DNA of 64,000 bases from Malus domestica (taxonomy: Eukaryota > Streptophyta > Magnoliopsida > Rosales > Rosaceae), in assembly GCF_042453785.1 (NCBI RefSeq), contig NC_091664.1, forward strand, positions 2,285,001 to 2,349,000. Direction: 5' to 3'. Both the position numbers and the translations under genes were made by a program. Shown here in pieces: positions 21,396-32,177 of this stretch (position 1 is its first letter; the number at the start of each line of letters is the position of its first letter). The notes under the pieces were generated by a model. It was not told where the DNA came from. It saw only the letters and a list, made by a program, of their open reading frames with translations, and searched no databases.

Positions 21396-22418
21396 GGCGT
21401 GTCCACAATGTAGCTGATAACATCAAATTGATCACCTAAAACTGCTGCGTGCAGAACCGTTTGGCCTTTGTGATTGACCAATTCACAAGTATCAGGCCGC
21501 CATTGAGTCAGCTATTCCATCACTTTCGGGCGGCCTGCGTATGCCGCAACATGAAGAGCTGACATTCCAGATTTGTCCAAGATGTAAGAAATTGAACTAT
21601 CTTGCTGCATCAATAATCGAATTGCTCCAATGTTCCCTGTCAATGCTGCATAGTATAATGGAGTCCATTCGTTGGCGTCAACTTCTTTGATGATTTCAGG
21701 CTTCTTAGAAACCATAATCTGCACAATGCCTAAATTGTATGGAAACATAAAGGGCAGTAGGAAGTGAGTGAGTTGAAATTCGTTTTATAGAGGAGTGATT
21801 TCATTTTTTTTTAGCTTTTGAATATAAATTATTTACCTTCATAGTTGATGCGAGTAACTGCGACGTGTAAAACTGTGACGCCATTAATCCCCTGAAAGGA
21901 AGGAGACGTTGGCGAATTGTCTAACATGTAGAGAGCTATGCTTCTAAACCCCTTGGAAATAGCTAAGAATAATGGCGACTCGTTGGCGATGTTAGTTAAA
22001 CAACATAGTCCGGAGTCGGCTTCAACCAATAGGATCACCACCTCCAGGTCACCTTGTCTGATAGCAACATGTAGTGCCATATCGCCAATTGAATTTTTGG
22101 TTCGGAGTAACTCTTTATACGCGCACCCTCCTCATCCGCTCCTAGCTTCCTTGCTTGAGTAATGAGCAACCCTACTATTTCATCATAGCCTGCTCTAGCA
22201 GATACATGCATGGGAGTGTCGCCTTTGTTGTTGGTGGCCCAAAACTCTGGAGATTGACTGTGGATCAGGACGCCTTTGAAGAAATCGATTTGTCCAAACT
22301 CAGCTGCAAGGTGAAGAATTTTATTATTTCTAGGTGTTTTCTGCAAAAGAAGATGCTCACAGTCTCCACTTTTTTCAAGATCACCTGATCTTGCTGCCTC
22401 ATACACAGAAGTATCCAT
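21396..22418 (-). pseudogene. Ankyrin-PGG gene fragment B (minus arm)
   Basis: It begins MDTSVYEAARSGDLEKSGDC at 22418 and covers exon 1, the intron and part of exon 2. Lesions visible against the other copies are an in-frame loss in the GDLGFLEKS region, a deletion of about 16 bp after ADEEGA (near 22115) that shifts the frame, and a TAG replacing Glu in KVMEELTQW (about 21515). It ends inside the ankyrin region, at the hairpin spacer. Together with fragment A it forms the inverted repeat. Confidence 0.85.
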
Positions 22419-22610
22419 GACTTCAAACACCAAATGCAGAGGCATTGTACAAATATGACGAAATTAGTCCGTCATTTCATTGCGATTATATTTATATATG
22501 CCTATTTGCGGAATCAAAATGAGAAAGTGTGTGATCGGTGCTTGATGAAGCATATTTTAATACGTTGTAGTCGTTAGCATTTAGGTACATATCAGAAATT
22601 ACTTGGGTAT

Positions 22611-23474
22611 GTTTGGGTGGGCAACTTTCAAATTTTAAGGCCCTTTTCTTCTACATTGTGCCTAAATGCCTTGGAATTTAAAAGTTCCTTACCGAAACAT
22701 ACCCTTAAAGGGAACTTAGTGAAGTTGATTGGATTAGAAATTATACAGGGGACATGCAATCAAACAGGAAATAACAAATGAGTGCGGAGCTGATGGGATT
22801 ATAAGTTATACCTACATTTCGAGAAATTATAAGAACATGCAAGAAAACAGAAATTGTACAGGGAACATGCAAGCTGATGGGATTAGAAGTTATACCTGGA
22901 CTTCGAGATGTGGCTTCGAATATGTGCGCCCAGAGATGAAGAATGTAAGGAGCAGCTAGGGTTTGGTCTTGAGGAAGTAATGGAAGGATGGAGGCCCTGA
23001 TGTTTTTGGATGAGAGAGAGCAGTCTCTCAAGTGAGTACGCGGATCTAAGTTTCAGAAATGAGGGAATGAACTGAACAGCTTTTAGATTCTCAATGGGTT
23101 TTTCAGTTTTCACCCGTGTGGACATTTGAACCCCACGTGTGTTAAATCCTTTGTCTTTTCTTTTTATTTTACTTTGCGTTATTTTATTTGTTTCTTTTAT
23201 TTAATTTAGTTATCTGTCTTCTAGAGTTTTCTTTTCTTTTTGTGGTTTTTCTATATATATTTATTCCGCTTATTTTTCATGCCTTGAGGATAATGTGTGA
23301 TTTAAGTTTGGGGGGTGGAAGTAAATTTTCAAATCTTTAATTTTCGAATCAATTAATTTTTTCTAAAATTTTTTAAGTTAATATCTATAGATTATTTTAA
23401 ATGGACATAGTGAAGATTAATCTCATAATGGAGTCTTTTCTATTTATTTTTGCTTAGACACTAATTCATGAGTT
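22611..23474. other. Intergenic; no recognised gene
   Basis: A short imperfect repeat pair occurs at 22735-22910 (AAATTATACAGGGGACATGC and relatives). A minus-strand ORF at 22883-23125 has no motif I recognise. 23130-23460 is AT-rich. Confidence 0.4.
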
Positions 23475-24200
23475 ATACAACAACAACAACAAAGCCTTTT
23501 CCCACTAAGTGGGGTCGGCTATATGAATCCTAGAACGCCATTACGCTCGGTTTTGTGTCATGTCCTCCGTTAGATCCAAGTACTCTAAGTCTTTTCTTAG
23601 AGTCTCTTCCAAAGTTTTCCTAGGTCTTCCTCTACCCCTTCGGCCCTGAACCTCTATCCCGTAGTCACATCTTCGAACCGGAGCGTCATTCGGCCTTCTT
23701 TGCACATGTCCAAATCACCGGAGCCGATTTTCTCTCATCTTTCCTACAATTTCGGCTACTCCTACTTTACCTCGGATATCCTCATTCCCAATCTTATCCT
23801 TTCTCGTGTGCCCACACATCCCACGAAGCATTCTCATCTCCGCTACACCCATTTTGTGTACGTGTTGATGCTTCACCGCCCAACATTCTGTGCCATACAA
23901 CATCGCTGGCCTTATTGCCGTCCTATAAAATTTTCCCTTGAGCTTCAGTGGCCTACGACGGTCACACAACACGCCGGATGCATTCTTACACTTCATCCAT
24001 CCAGCTCGTATTCTATGGTTGAGATCTCCATCTAATTCTCCGTTCTCTTGCAAGATAGATCCTAGGTAGCGAAAACGGTCGCTTTTTGTGATCTTCGCTA
24101 GATTGCTCCGGTCATTAGTGTGGATAAGTATATAAATGGATAGAGATAGGAAAGCAAACACAAGATGTACGTGGTTCACCCATATTGTCTACGTTCACAC
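23475..24200 (-). mobile_element. Second Tat-LTR/RTE 3'-end chimera
   Basis: On the minus strand this runs from a truncated Tat LTR piece (about 24200-24088) straight into the RTE LINE 3' end (about 24087-23510) and finishes in a (CAA)n tail on the plus strand (23477-23491). The LTR-LINE join is the same as at 17297, and the 154-codon fused ORF (24179-23715) differs from that copy at only a couple of residues. It shares the in-frame TGA after ENRLR. No target duplication was found. The 5' truncation and tail fit LINE-type retrotransposition. Confidence 0.85.
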
Positions 24201-24739
24201 CAACATGTTTTGTGGGGAGTGAGATTAAAACACTTACTTTTCTTCTTATTAAACTTTTAAGTTTTGTGCTAAATATAGTAAAGTTTTTGGTTCTTGTTAT
24301 AAATAAAGTAATAACTGTTCCACCCAAGGCTTTGCTCAGTAACCGAGTCAGTCTTACCTAATCAGCAGTTATTTTTGCATAAAACAGTGGAGTCTTGGTG
24401 TAATTACTCGTTCCTGAATTATAGTATTTTGATCCTCAAGGTGGAAAATGACCAAAATGCCCTTAATGGGTAGATGTTGACTTTCATTGACTTAGTAGTC
24501 AGGACACATGTAACATATTTATTTAGTATATTATTATAGTACTCGTTTCGAACGCGTGGATGCAAGATGAACGAGATATGGACATAAATTGAAGCTTTTA
24601 CAAGCCTTTGAATTCAAGGACATTTTTGTAAATTCCTCTGTTTCTCTGGAGAATTCCCATTGGTGCTGGTTGCAGTGGGACCCGCGTGGGGGGATAGTTT
24701 CTTTTTTCTATCCTCCCTGTTTTCTGAAACAATAAATTG
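24201..24739. other. Intergenic; nothing recognised
   Basis: AT-rich sequence without ORFs or TE termini that I can support. Confidence 0.4.
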
Positions 24740-25827
24740 ATCAAACTATCAACTTATATGAACGAGTAAATTGATCACATTTTGAAACGATAAATTATAA
24801 CATGAGAAAATTAAAACCCTCGTAACCTCACCCCAAACCAAAAAACATAAAATAAAACAAATCGAATACCACAACCCAAAAATAGTAAGAAAACAAAATA
24901 ATTAACGAGAAAATTTGTCAACTCCTTAATTCAATAATACGGTAAGTTAAATAAAAGCATCCTAAATAAGCATCCAATACCAATAATTAACGATTTGGCA
25001 CACGCACCTAACAAACTTGGAGGGTAAAATAGGCATGAAAAATTTGAGGGCCATACCATAACAAACGTTGACTCAGAAATGAAAATTTTTGCTCAAGTGA
25101 AAGTATTGGCATACTATTATTATTTTTTAAATACAAAAACCTTATTGTAGGCCTGATTTAACTTAACAATATAAAGGACAGAGAGATAGAAGTGTGGCAC
25201 GATAAGGAGAAATAAACTCTAGGATAATATCTATTTTTATTTTCTATTTTTGTTAGAAACGATAGTAGTATATTGATAGAGAGGCTATTGGGAGCCAAAA
25301 GTAACAGTACAAAAATGTTACGTTACATCCTCCACAAGGAGATCAATAATGAAACTAGGAGGCTGGTCAATCCAATAAAGATGACTGCCAATATTTAGAC
25401 TAAACCTAGTTAAAAGACGAGCAACGGTGTTAAGACTGCAAATATGATAAGATTTACACGATCACATTCTAATCTAATATATATGACTGCAACAAACTTG
25501 TAATTTTCCTTAAAAATCTCTCAAACTTGATGATATAAAGATGCCAATTTGCTAGAAATTTCACCGAAACTACCTTTCTTTATGTTAAGGGATTGATAAT
25601 TTATGGATTTTATTTAAGATTCTTCCATTGTCTGAAGTACATAAATTGTGATCTTCTTCAGAATGAGTAACCTGAAATGACAAAAAGCCCATTCTATTTG
25701 TATTCCTCAAGAAATTTCAATGGATATCCTAACACGATTGTAAGAGTACCGAACACAAGGATCCAAATCAAGAGGAGGTCAAGGGTCAAGCTAGTGACAC
25801 TTGTCAATAGATGAGAAAGATAGTTAT
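24740..25827. repeat. 1-kb duplicated block, copy 1 (copy 2 at 30326-31220)
   Basis: Starts with ATCAACTTATATGAACGAGT and ends near TTGTCAATAGATGAGAAAGA. It aligns with 30326-31220 in the same orientation. This copy has about 200 bp extra around 25210-25430. It is noncoding and of unknown type; with the neighbouring repeats it suggests a direct segmental duplication with a 5.5-kb offset. Confidence 0.8.
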
Positions 25828-26578
25828 GTGAGTTGTTATAAGATTAGTTACACAAGTTGTTATAAGGAGGTTAGAATCTTATCCAATTGTTAAGCTTTCA
25901 TTACAAGCTTTGACATTGACAACAGAGAAATAACGTTAGTGGGTTAAATAGTCGGTTGTTCGAGGGAATGGAAGTCGGTAGAGATCAAACCTGCACCAGA
26001 GTGCATAGGCATGATTGCTCCATGCCACTGCGATAAAGCAATCTTTTTGTTTTTAATCTTTTTTTTTTCTCGTATACAAGATAGAGAATCATCTTTTTGT
26101 TTTTCTTTTTACTATTTTTTTTAACATTATATTATATAAACATTTTTTTTTTAATATTCTCATGACTGGCAAAAAAGATGCACAATTTTCCAATGTTATA
26201 TTATTCTTTTCTTATAAATACGTTATATTATCCTCATTTCTCTTTTTTAAGACTCCATGCATCCCACCAAAATTATTACCTAAAACTCTCAAACATATAA
26301 ATAGACACTTACTTAAGACTCTAGATGTTTGATTTCGACTCTCTTTGTTTGATTGTTGATTATTAGATTATATGACTACTGATTAATTTGATAGCTTCGC
26401 TGGTTGTTGATTAATTTGAAGTTGAAGCATGCTTGATTGGTTGAATAATCTGAACTTGTTTGTGTTGTGAGTTAAACTTAATTGTGATGTGAGTTAAACT
26501 TGTTTATGACAACAAGATGTTTGGTGCTCCTCTTCAACTTGGTCACCAACAAGTGTCCTCCTCCTTGCTAGAAGATCA
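25828..26578. other. Intergenic; AT-rich, nothing recognised
   Basis: T-tracts at 26060-26200 and short imperfect repeats near 26340-26500 (TTGATTAATTTGA phrases). No gene or TE terminus is supported. Confidence 0.4.
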
Positions 26579-27190
26579 ATGGTGTCCAACGCCAACTCTG
26601 AGACGCCCACCGCGGCTTCCTACTACGGTGACCCTTGCCTTGATTTGTTTTTCAACGTTAGACCATCAGATCGATACAGCGACTAAACCAAGCGCCCCTC
26701 CCATGGTTATCTTGAAGCCTTCTACACCGTGGCATCTTGGCTCCACCGCAACCACCTCAACACTTCGGCGTGCAAGTTAACGCCGACTCCTTCCAAGGCT
26801 TGTATGCCCTCGTCGAGATTCTCCACAGCCTTCTACTTGCGGAGGAGGATTTGGAACACCGTATGAGCGAACAGCAAGCGTGGAAAGGAAAGCTTATCAC
26901 GTGGAAAGTCCAACCTGTCTCTTGCCAAAGGTGTTTGATTTGATCCTCCAAGTGGCTGTCGATGAAATCAAGGCAGAGCATATGATTGAGAAGGTTTGTT
27001 GATCTTGAACCACCACATAAGCCCAAGTTTTTGATAAGCTCCTCCGCCTGGGAGACAGAGTACGAGGCCACGAGGACCATGTTTGAGGAGAAAGCCGTCG
27101 CCGGAAAAGAGTTTCATACTCTCACTCACTGTTGTTGACTGGTGCACTCATCAAATCCCTCCCGTTCCAACAAGGCAAATGTGTAAAATG
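26579..27190 (+). pseudogene. DUF2828-like (TROVE/vWA-type plant protein) pseudogene
   Basis: From ATG 26579 the frame reads MVSNANSETPTAASYYGDPC, then LDLFFNVRPSDRYSD and a TAA. It continues in frame with GYLEAFYTVASWLHRNHLNT and SACKL. This resembles the N-terminal part of plant DUF2828 proteins, where a conserved CLDFFF motif precedes a region with EGFYTAALWLHKNHP wording. Later codons pass through several frames and stops. The region normally between the two motifs is largely deleted. The functions of DUF2828 proteins are poorly known. Assignment rests on the two motifs only. Confidence 0.55.
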
Positions 27191-27209
27191 GACTAAATTA
27201 AGGTGAGAT

Positions 27210-27935
27210 TTTTGGGAGCATTTGGTTGTTTATTACTAATTCCAAAATATTGAAGCAAAAACAAATTAAAAAATTAAAACCAAAATTCACACAATTTATA
27301 AAGCGGAGCCTCAAATTATGATTCCGAATGCATGCAGCAAAACATAGTTTTGAGTGCTCTTGACCAGTTAAACATGTATGCAGATGACATAGATTACACA
27401 TAACTACTGGTGTTACAAACTTAACAAACTCCCCTGGTTTAGAACTCGAACCCCAACCATAACATCATGGTTAAAGACCTAATGCAACCATGATCCAAAT
27501 CGAACAGCGTTTCTGACAAAATTCTTTCTTCTCAAGATTATATATCTTCTTCACCAAAATAATCTGTTTGCAACTTTTCATCATCTGTGAGCCAATCCGA
27601 AAACATCATCTCATCTATATCTGTGTAACAATACAAAATAACAGACAAGCAAATTTCAACCAAAGATCAATATGGATCAAGCAATCAGCACAGGTAAGCT
27701 AGGGAATTACGTTTCCTCATTTTATTTATAGTTTCTTTCTTAGCAATATACCATATATTACTCCATGTTTTCTTCTCAGTTTATCATATTTTCTTCCAAA
27801 ACAACGCCAACTCAAATGGCTCCCCATTTCATTAGTGCCCTTACGCAGCAAGAACTTGCATGAATGCTGCAGCTCTTGCACAAAGCATATGGGTATACCG
27901 TCCGAGAAAATATTCAGCAAACCATGACCCACACA
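27210..27935. repeat. Duplicated block, copy 2 (copy 1 at 3280-4020)
   Basis: Same-orientation match to 3280-4020, including the AACAAACTCCCCT phrase (27426) and the AAAATATTCAGCAAACCATGAC end (about 27907-27928). Noncoding. Confidence 0.75.
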
Positions 27936-28780
27936 AACTCTCCACCCATTCCTCGCCACGTGTCCCTCTCCCTCTCTTCCTCACTCTCCGGATCTCATCT
28001 CTCCCTCTCACTCTTTCAGCTCTCTACCACTCTCATCTCTCTGTCACTCTCACCCCTCTCCCGTCTCTCTCCCCGAGTTCCCTCTCTCGCAGATCTCTTT
28101 TTCCCTAGGATCCCTTTCCCTTTTCGGTGACACACCCGAGACCCCTACACTCACCGACGAAGGTACACCCACCATCGCTCTCTGTCCCTCCGTCTCTGTG
28201 GACCTCCGGAGCAACCAGAGGGCACCCAAAATCCAGACCCCGGCGAACCCGTAGCTTGCGAGCCCAAATCCGGCCACCTCCGGTCTTCTCTCGGCGAAAC
28301 GAAGGTACAAAACTCTTCCTTTCACCTTTACCTTCATTTTTCTGGGTAGATCGTAGGGTAAACAGGTGGTTCAACGTCGACCGGAGCTCGTGAAGCTCCG
28401 GCTTCTTCTCCGACGAAACTCGGGCCACTGGACAACCCAGAAACCAACCAACCCTTTGGGCTGGGCTTTCAAGCCCAAAGCCCTTTAGCCCTAACCCAGT
28501 GGAAACCAGGCCTTCGGGCCGAATTGAAACCCGGGCCGTTGGCCCGTGGAACTTAAGCCCTTCAGTCTGTCAAGCCCAGACCCAAAACCCTATTGGATCC
28601 AGGCCTTTGGGCCATGGATCCGGTCCATTAACCTTAAAAGTTAAAACCCATTGGACCCAAACCCTTTAGGGCCAATCCGGGCCGACCCAAACCCTTGACC
28701 CGGCCCGTGACCCGTTGACCGACCCGGTCTGAACGTTGAACGTTGCTCGTTGACTTGGACCGGTCAAAGTTTTGGAGGTA
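27936..28780. repeat. Unclassified GC-rich repeat-like block
   Basis: A CT-rich stretch (27950-28130) is followed by GC-rich sequence dense in GGCCC/GGGCC words (28430-28760: TTCGGGCC, TTGGCCCGTGG, CCCGTTGACC). Such word use is common in plant LTR retrotransposon leaders, but no LTR pair, PBS or ORF is visible. The overlapping ORFs here are low-complexity. Confidence 0.35.
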
Positions 28781-29005
28781 ATATTGTGTTTCCTTTTCCC
28801 ATATGGATTTGGTTTGAGGGCCATCTCCAAGGGCTGATGGTGATTTCTTTTCAGGAATGTTTGTTTCCTTTTCCCATACGGATTTGGTTTGTTTTTCCCA
28901 TTTGATTTAGGGAGGGCCAATTATATAAAGACACAGTTAGCTTCTACAATTTTCCCATGCACTTACTGATTCATATCTACATTGTGTAATCCAGAAAAAG
29001 CAAGC

Positions 29006-29338
29006 ATGAAAAAGCCATCAGAAACTATGCCTAAACCAAGATATAGAGAAGACACGATTGAGGGTTTAGACATGGTTGACAAGCCGCAACAAAGTAAAAG
29101 TACGACGACTGAAAGTAAAAGCCTTTTTGGCAAGGTAAAAAAGTTGTGGAGGAAGGAGGAAAAAGATGGTGAGAAAAAGAAAAAGAAGAAGAAGAAGAAG
29201 AAGAAGAGCAAAGAAAAAGATATTGGGACGAAGACATCTTCATGCTGCTGGTCATCGAGTTGGTGTGGAAGTACACGAAGCAGACAAGAACGAAATAGTA
29301 GCAGCTGTAGCTGTATCTTCGACGCTATTCACTACATT
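29006..29338 (+). CDS. Lys-rich hypothetical ORF, interrupted by a MITE
   Basis: From ATG 29006: MKKPSETMPKPRYREDTIEG, then a charged region and a run of Lys codons (about 29175-29210), a Cys/Ser-rich stretch, and then the CACTA MITE at 29339. Without the MITE the sequence would continue into 29568. No domain is recognised. The Lys run comes from a purine repeat (GAAGAAGAAG), and the frame after it may be shifted: the alternative frame gives RHLHAAGHRVGVEVHEADKN. It could be a small gene fragment or chance. Confidence 0.25.
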
Positions 29339-29567
29339 CACTACAAGAAAATATGGATTCTGTGAGGAATGGGTTTCGTCACACATTGGTCACTTAATTT
29401 TGGAATATGTGACGTATTTATCATCACATAAGTGTTCCTGAATTTCGTCCCTCACAACTAATCATGTGTGACGCTTTTAAATAATTCCTCACATAATTTT
29501 TCTATATGTGACGAATTTGTAGGCGTCACATAGAATTTGGTCACCTATTCCATGTTTTCTTTTAGGG
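29339..29567. mobile_element. CACTA-type MITE
   Basis: 229 bp, starting CACTACAAGAAAA and ending TTTTCTTTTAGGG; the inverted ends match at 10 of 13 positions. A 3-bp target duplication, ATT, sits at 29336-29338 and 29568-29570. The subterminal sequence repeats GTGACG/CGTCAC words in both orientations, as CACTA (En/Spm) elements do. It has no coding capacity. Confidence 0.85.
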
Positions 29568-29570
29568 ATT

Positions 29571-30325
29571 GATCGTGGTGTTTCTTACCACTACTCTGTT
29601 GGATGCTACGACGACTGTATTGGACGCGGCTACATCTCGGACTGATTCAAGCATATTTGCTTACATCAGAAGGATCTGTGACTTCGTTTTGTTTTGTTTT
29701 TCAGGAAAGAATTTTTACCTAGAAATCTTGTTTTGTAATTTATGTGAATATAAATGGTTTAAATGAAACTTACTAATAGATGATCTCTTTGGAGTTATTT
29801 GGATTTTGGATTTGGGTTGTTTGTCCAAAAGCCTTTTGGAGTGATGACCTTAAATGTTTTTTAAGGCTGTTGGAGTGTTTTAATTGTTAGATTTTAATTT
29901 TTGTACATTAAAACAAAGATATAACTGTCTCAAAGTATCCCATGTTCCGGAGTACTATACAAAACATCCTTGACATTCTTTGCTAAGTGTTTTACCTAGA
30001 TCTTAGGCTCCCTTTGTAACAACCAAAAAAAAGGGGACAGAGTGCATTTACTTTAAGAGGAATGGAAATATACGCACCCATGTTATTCTTCTCGGGTAAT
30101 GCTAGGGAGACCAAATGTGGTCTCACTTGATGCTACCAAACTTGGAGGCCAACCACCTAATATATTCCATAATGGGAACAAGATTCCAGGGGATCGAGCA
30201 AAGACCTTGTGATTATTATATGCAAGAGAAAGAGTGGAGGAGGAGGAAACGACAGGGTGAAAATCACTATTCAACGTTAATATAGCATGCGTGTCTCACA
30301 TTGCCACATAAATATTTGACATTTG
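29571..30325. other. Intergenic; no confident gene
   Basis: It may contain the tail of the interrupted Lys-rich ORF (29571-29770). The remainder is AT-rich with nothing recognised. Confidence 0.4.
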
Positions 30326-31220
30326 ACCAAACCATCAACTTATATGAATGAGTAAATTGATCAAATTTTGAAACGATAAATTGTAACATGAGAAAATTAA
30401 AACCCTCGTAACCTCACCCAAAACAAAAAACAAAAAATAAAACAAATCAAATACCACAACCCAAAAATTAAGAAAAAAAAATAATTGGTCAACTCCTTAA
30501 TTCAATAATACAATAAGTTAAATACAATCATCTTAAAATAGCATCCAATACCCATAATTAACGATTTGGCACACGCACCTAACAAACTTGGAGGGTAAAA
30601 TAGGCATGAAAAAATTGAGAGCTATGCCATAGCAGACGTTGACTCAGAAATGAAAATTTTTGCTGAAGTGAAAGTATGGTCATACTGTTATTTTTTTAAA
30701 TACAAAAACTTTGTTGTATGCCTAATTTAACTTAACAATACAAAGGACAGAGAGATAGGAGTGCGGCACAGCAAGGAGAGGTAAACTCCAATGGGTAATA
30801 TCTAATCTAAAAGATATGGTAGAATGTCACAAGAATATTCCAAATATGAAAAGATTTACATAATCACATTCCTAATCTAATAGGACTGCAACGAACTTGT
30901 AATTTTACCTTAAAATCTCTCAAACTTTATGATATAAAGATGCCAATTAGCTAGAAATTTCACTGGAACTACCTTTCTTTATGTGAAGGGATTGGGAATT
31001 TATGGAATTTGTTTAAGATTCTTTCATTTTCTGAAGTATATAAATTGTTATCTTCTTCAAGATGAGTAACTTGAAACAACATAAGGCCCATTCTATTTGT
31101 ATTCCTCAAGAAATTTCAATGGATATCCTAGCATGATTGTAAGAGTACTGAAGACAAGGATCCAAATCAAGAGGACATCAAAGGGTCAAGTTAGTGACAT
31201 TTGTCAATATATGAGATAGG
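30326..31220. repeat. 1-kb duplicated block, copy 2 (copy 1 at 24740-25827)
   Basis: Same-orientation match to 24740-25827 with a 200-bp internal deletion relative to that copy. Landmarks include AACGATTTGGCACACGCACC in both. Confidence 0.8.
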
Positions 31221-31296
31221 TAGTTATTCTAAAAAATAATGGGTTTGTGGATCAATTTTCCATTTTTCATTGCATTACATTGGCTCCAAAAAGACA

Positions 31297-31651
31297 TTTT
31301 AGCCAAAATGGTCTCTTAAATTAGCATAACTCCTCACTTTGGTCCTTGAGATTTGAAATCGATAGAAATAGTTCTTGAGTTTGTCTACCATCAATCAATT
31401 TGGTCATTTTGTGAAAAATCTCTGTTAAATAAGAATCAAAATAACAAAAATACCCTCAATTTAATAAACAAAAGACCAAAAAGATTTGACAAAATGTGAG
31501 TGTATTTTTGTCACTTTGGTCTTATTCAACGGAGACTTTTCACGAAATGAGCAAAATGCTTGATGATAGATAAACTCATGGACCAATTCTATCAATTTCA
31601 ATCTCAAGGACAAAAATAAAGAGTTATGTCAACCTACTCTTTTAGCTAAAA
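31297..31651. mobile_element. MITE-like element, copy 2
   Basis: 355 bp with imperfect terminal inverted repeats of about 57 bp: the start TTTTAGCCAAAATGGTC pairs with the end TAGCTAAAA, and the inner CCTTGAGATTTGAAAT pairs with ATTTCAATCTCAAGG. It is related along its length to 7731-8091. There is no ORF, and the superfamily is not determined. Confidence 0.75.
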
Positions 31652-32019
31652 AGCCTTCCTTAAACGATGTGTGTCAAAAGAAAATAGTAGTATAAATGAA
31701 TCATTTAAAGTGCAAGTATACTAATTTTTTAGGTAGAAAGCAGGGCTAAAATTCTTATTAAAATTTTGTTTGTCTTGGCTATCACTACTGTAATTCTGAA
31801 AACTAGGTCATTTGATTTTTCGGCTTTTGTATTGAGTTGTTTGTTAAAGTGTAGTTTGTGCATTATTCATGCCCGTAAATAGACGGTGCTGAATGCATAT
31901 TTAGAAGCGTACACTGTTGGTAATGGTGCTTTGCTTTTAACTTTCGCCTGCCCTCGCTCGAGCATTTCTTATTGGTTTTGTGGTGTAAATTTTATACCTC
32001 TGTTTGGTTGTGTGTTCAG

Positions 32020-32100
32020 GCCTACAATTCCTCCAATTTGTACTTGAAATTAAAGCAAATGGTACAGGACACCAAAAACATAGCTTCATTTCATGATAAG
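32020..32100 (+). other. Orphan exon-like segment
   Basis: An 81-bp open stretch reads AYNSSNLYLKLKQMVQDTKN and ends in FHDK. It is preceded by a T-rich tract ending TGTTCAG and followed by GTAAGC, so both splice signals are good and the length is a multiple of three. No neighbouring exon was identified within 31652-32177. It may be an exon of a gene fragment captured by duplication. The parent is not recognised. Confidence 0.35.
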
Positions 32101-32177
32101 GTAAGCAAATACACCGTCTAACTTGCACAAATGAAAGATGAAACCAGTAAAGACTGTTTTTCAAGCAAGCAGCAGCA

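Larger units (their letters stand above)
20335..22610. repeat. Large inverted repeat (hairpin) of ankyrin gene fragments
   Basis: The left arm (20335-21395) and right arm (21594-22610) are reverse complements over about 1 kb, with scattered mismatches and small indels. They are separated by a 198-bp spacer (21396-21593) that continues the right-hand gene copy. Each arm holds the promoter-side flank, exon 1, the intron and the start of exon 2 of the ankyrin gene. A transcript through it would fold into a long imperfect hairpin. Confidence 0.85.

Noticed and set aside
29160..29441. Arg/Lys-rich ORF beginning MVRKRKRRRRRRRR
   Set aside because: It comes from the AGA/AAG purine repeat read in another frame.
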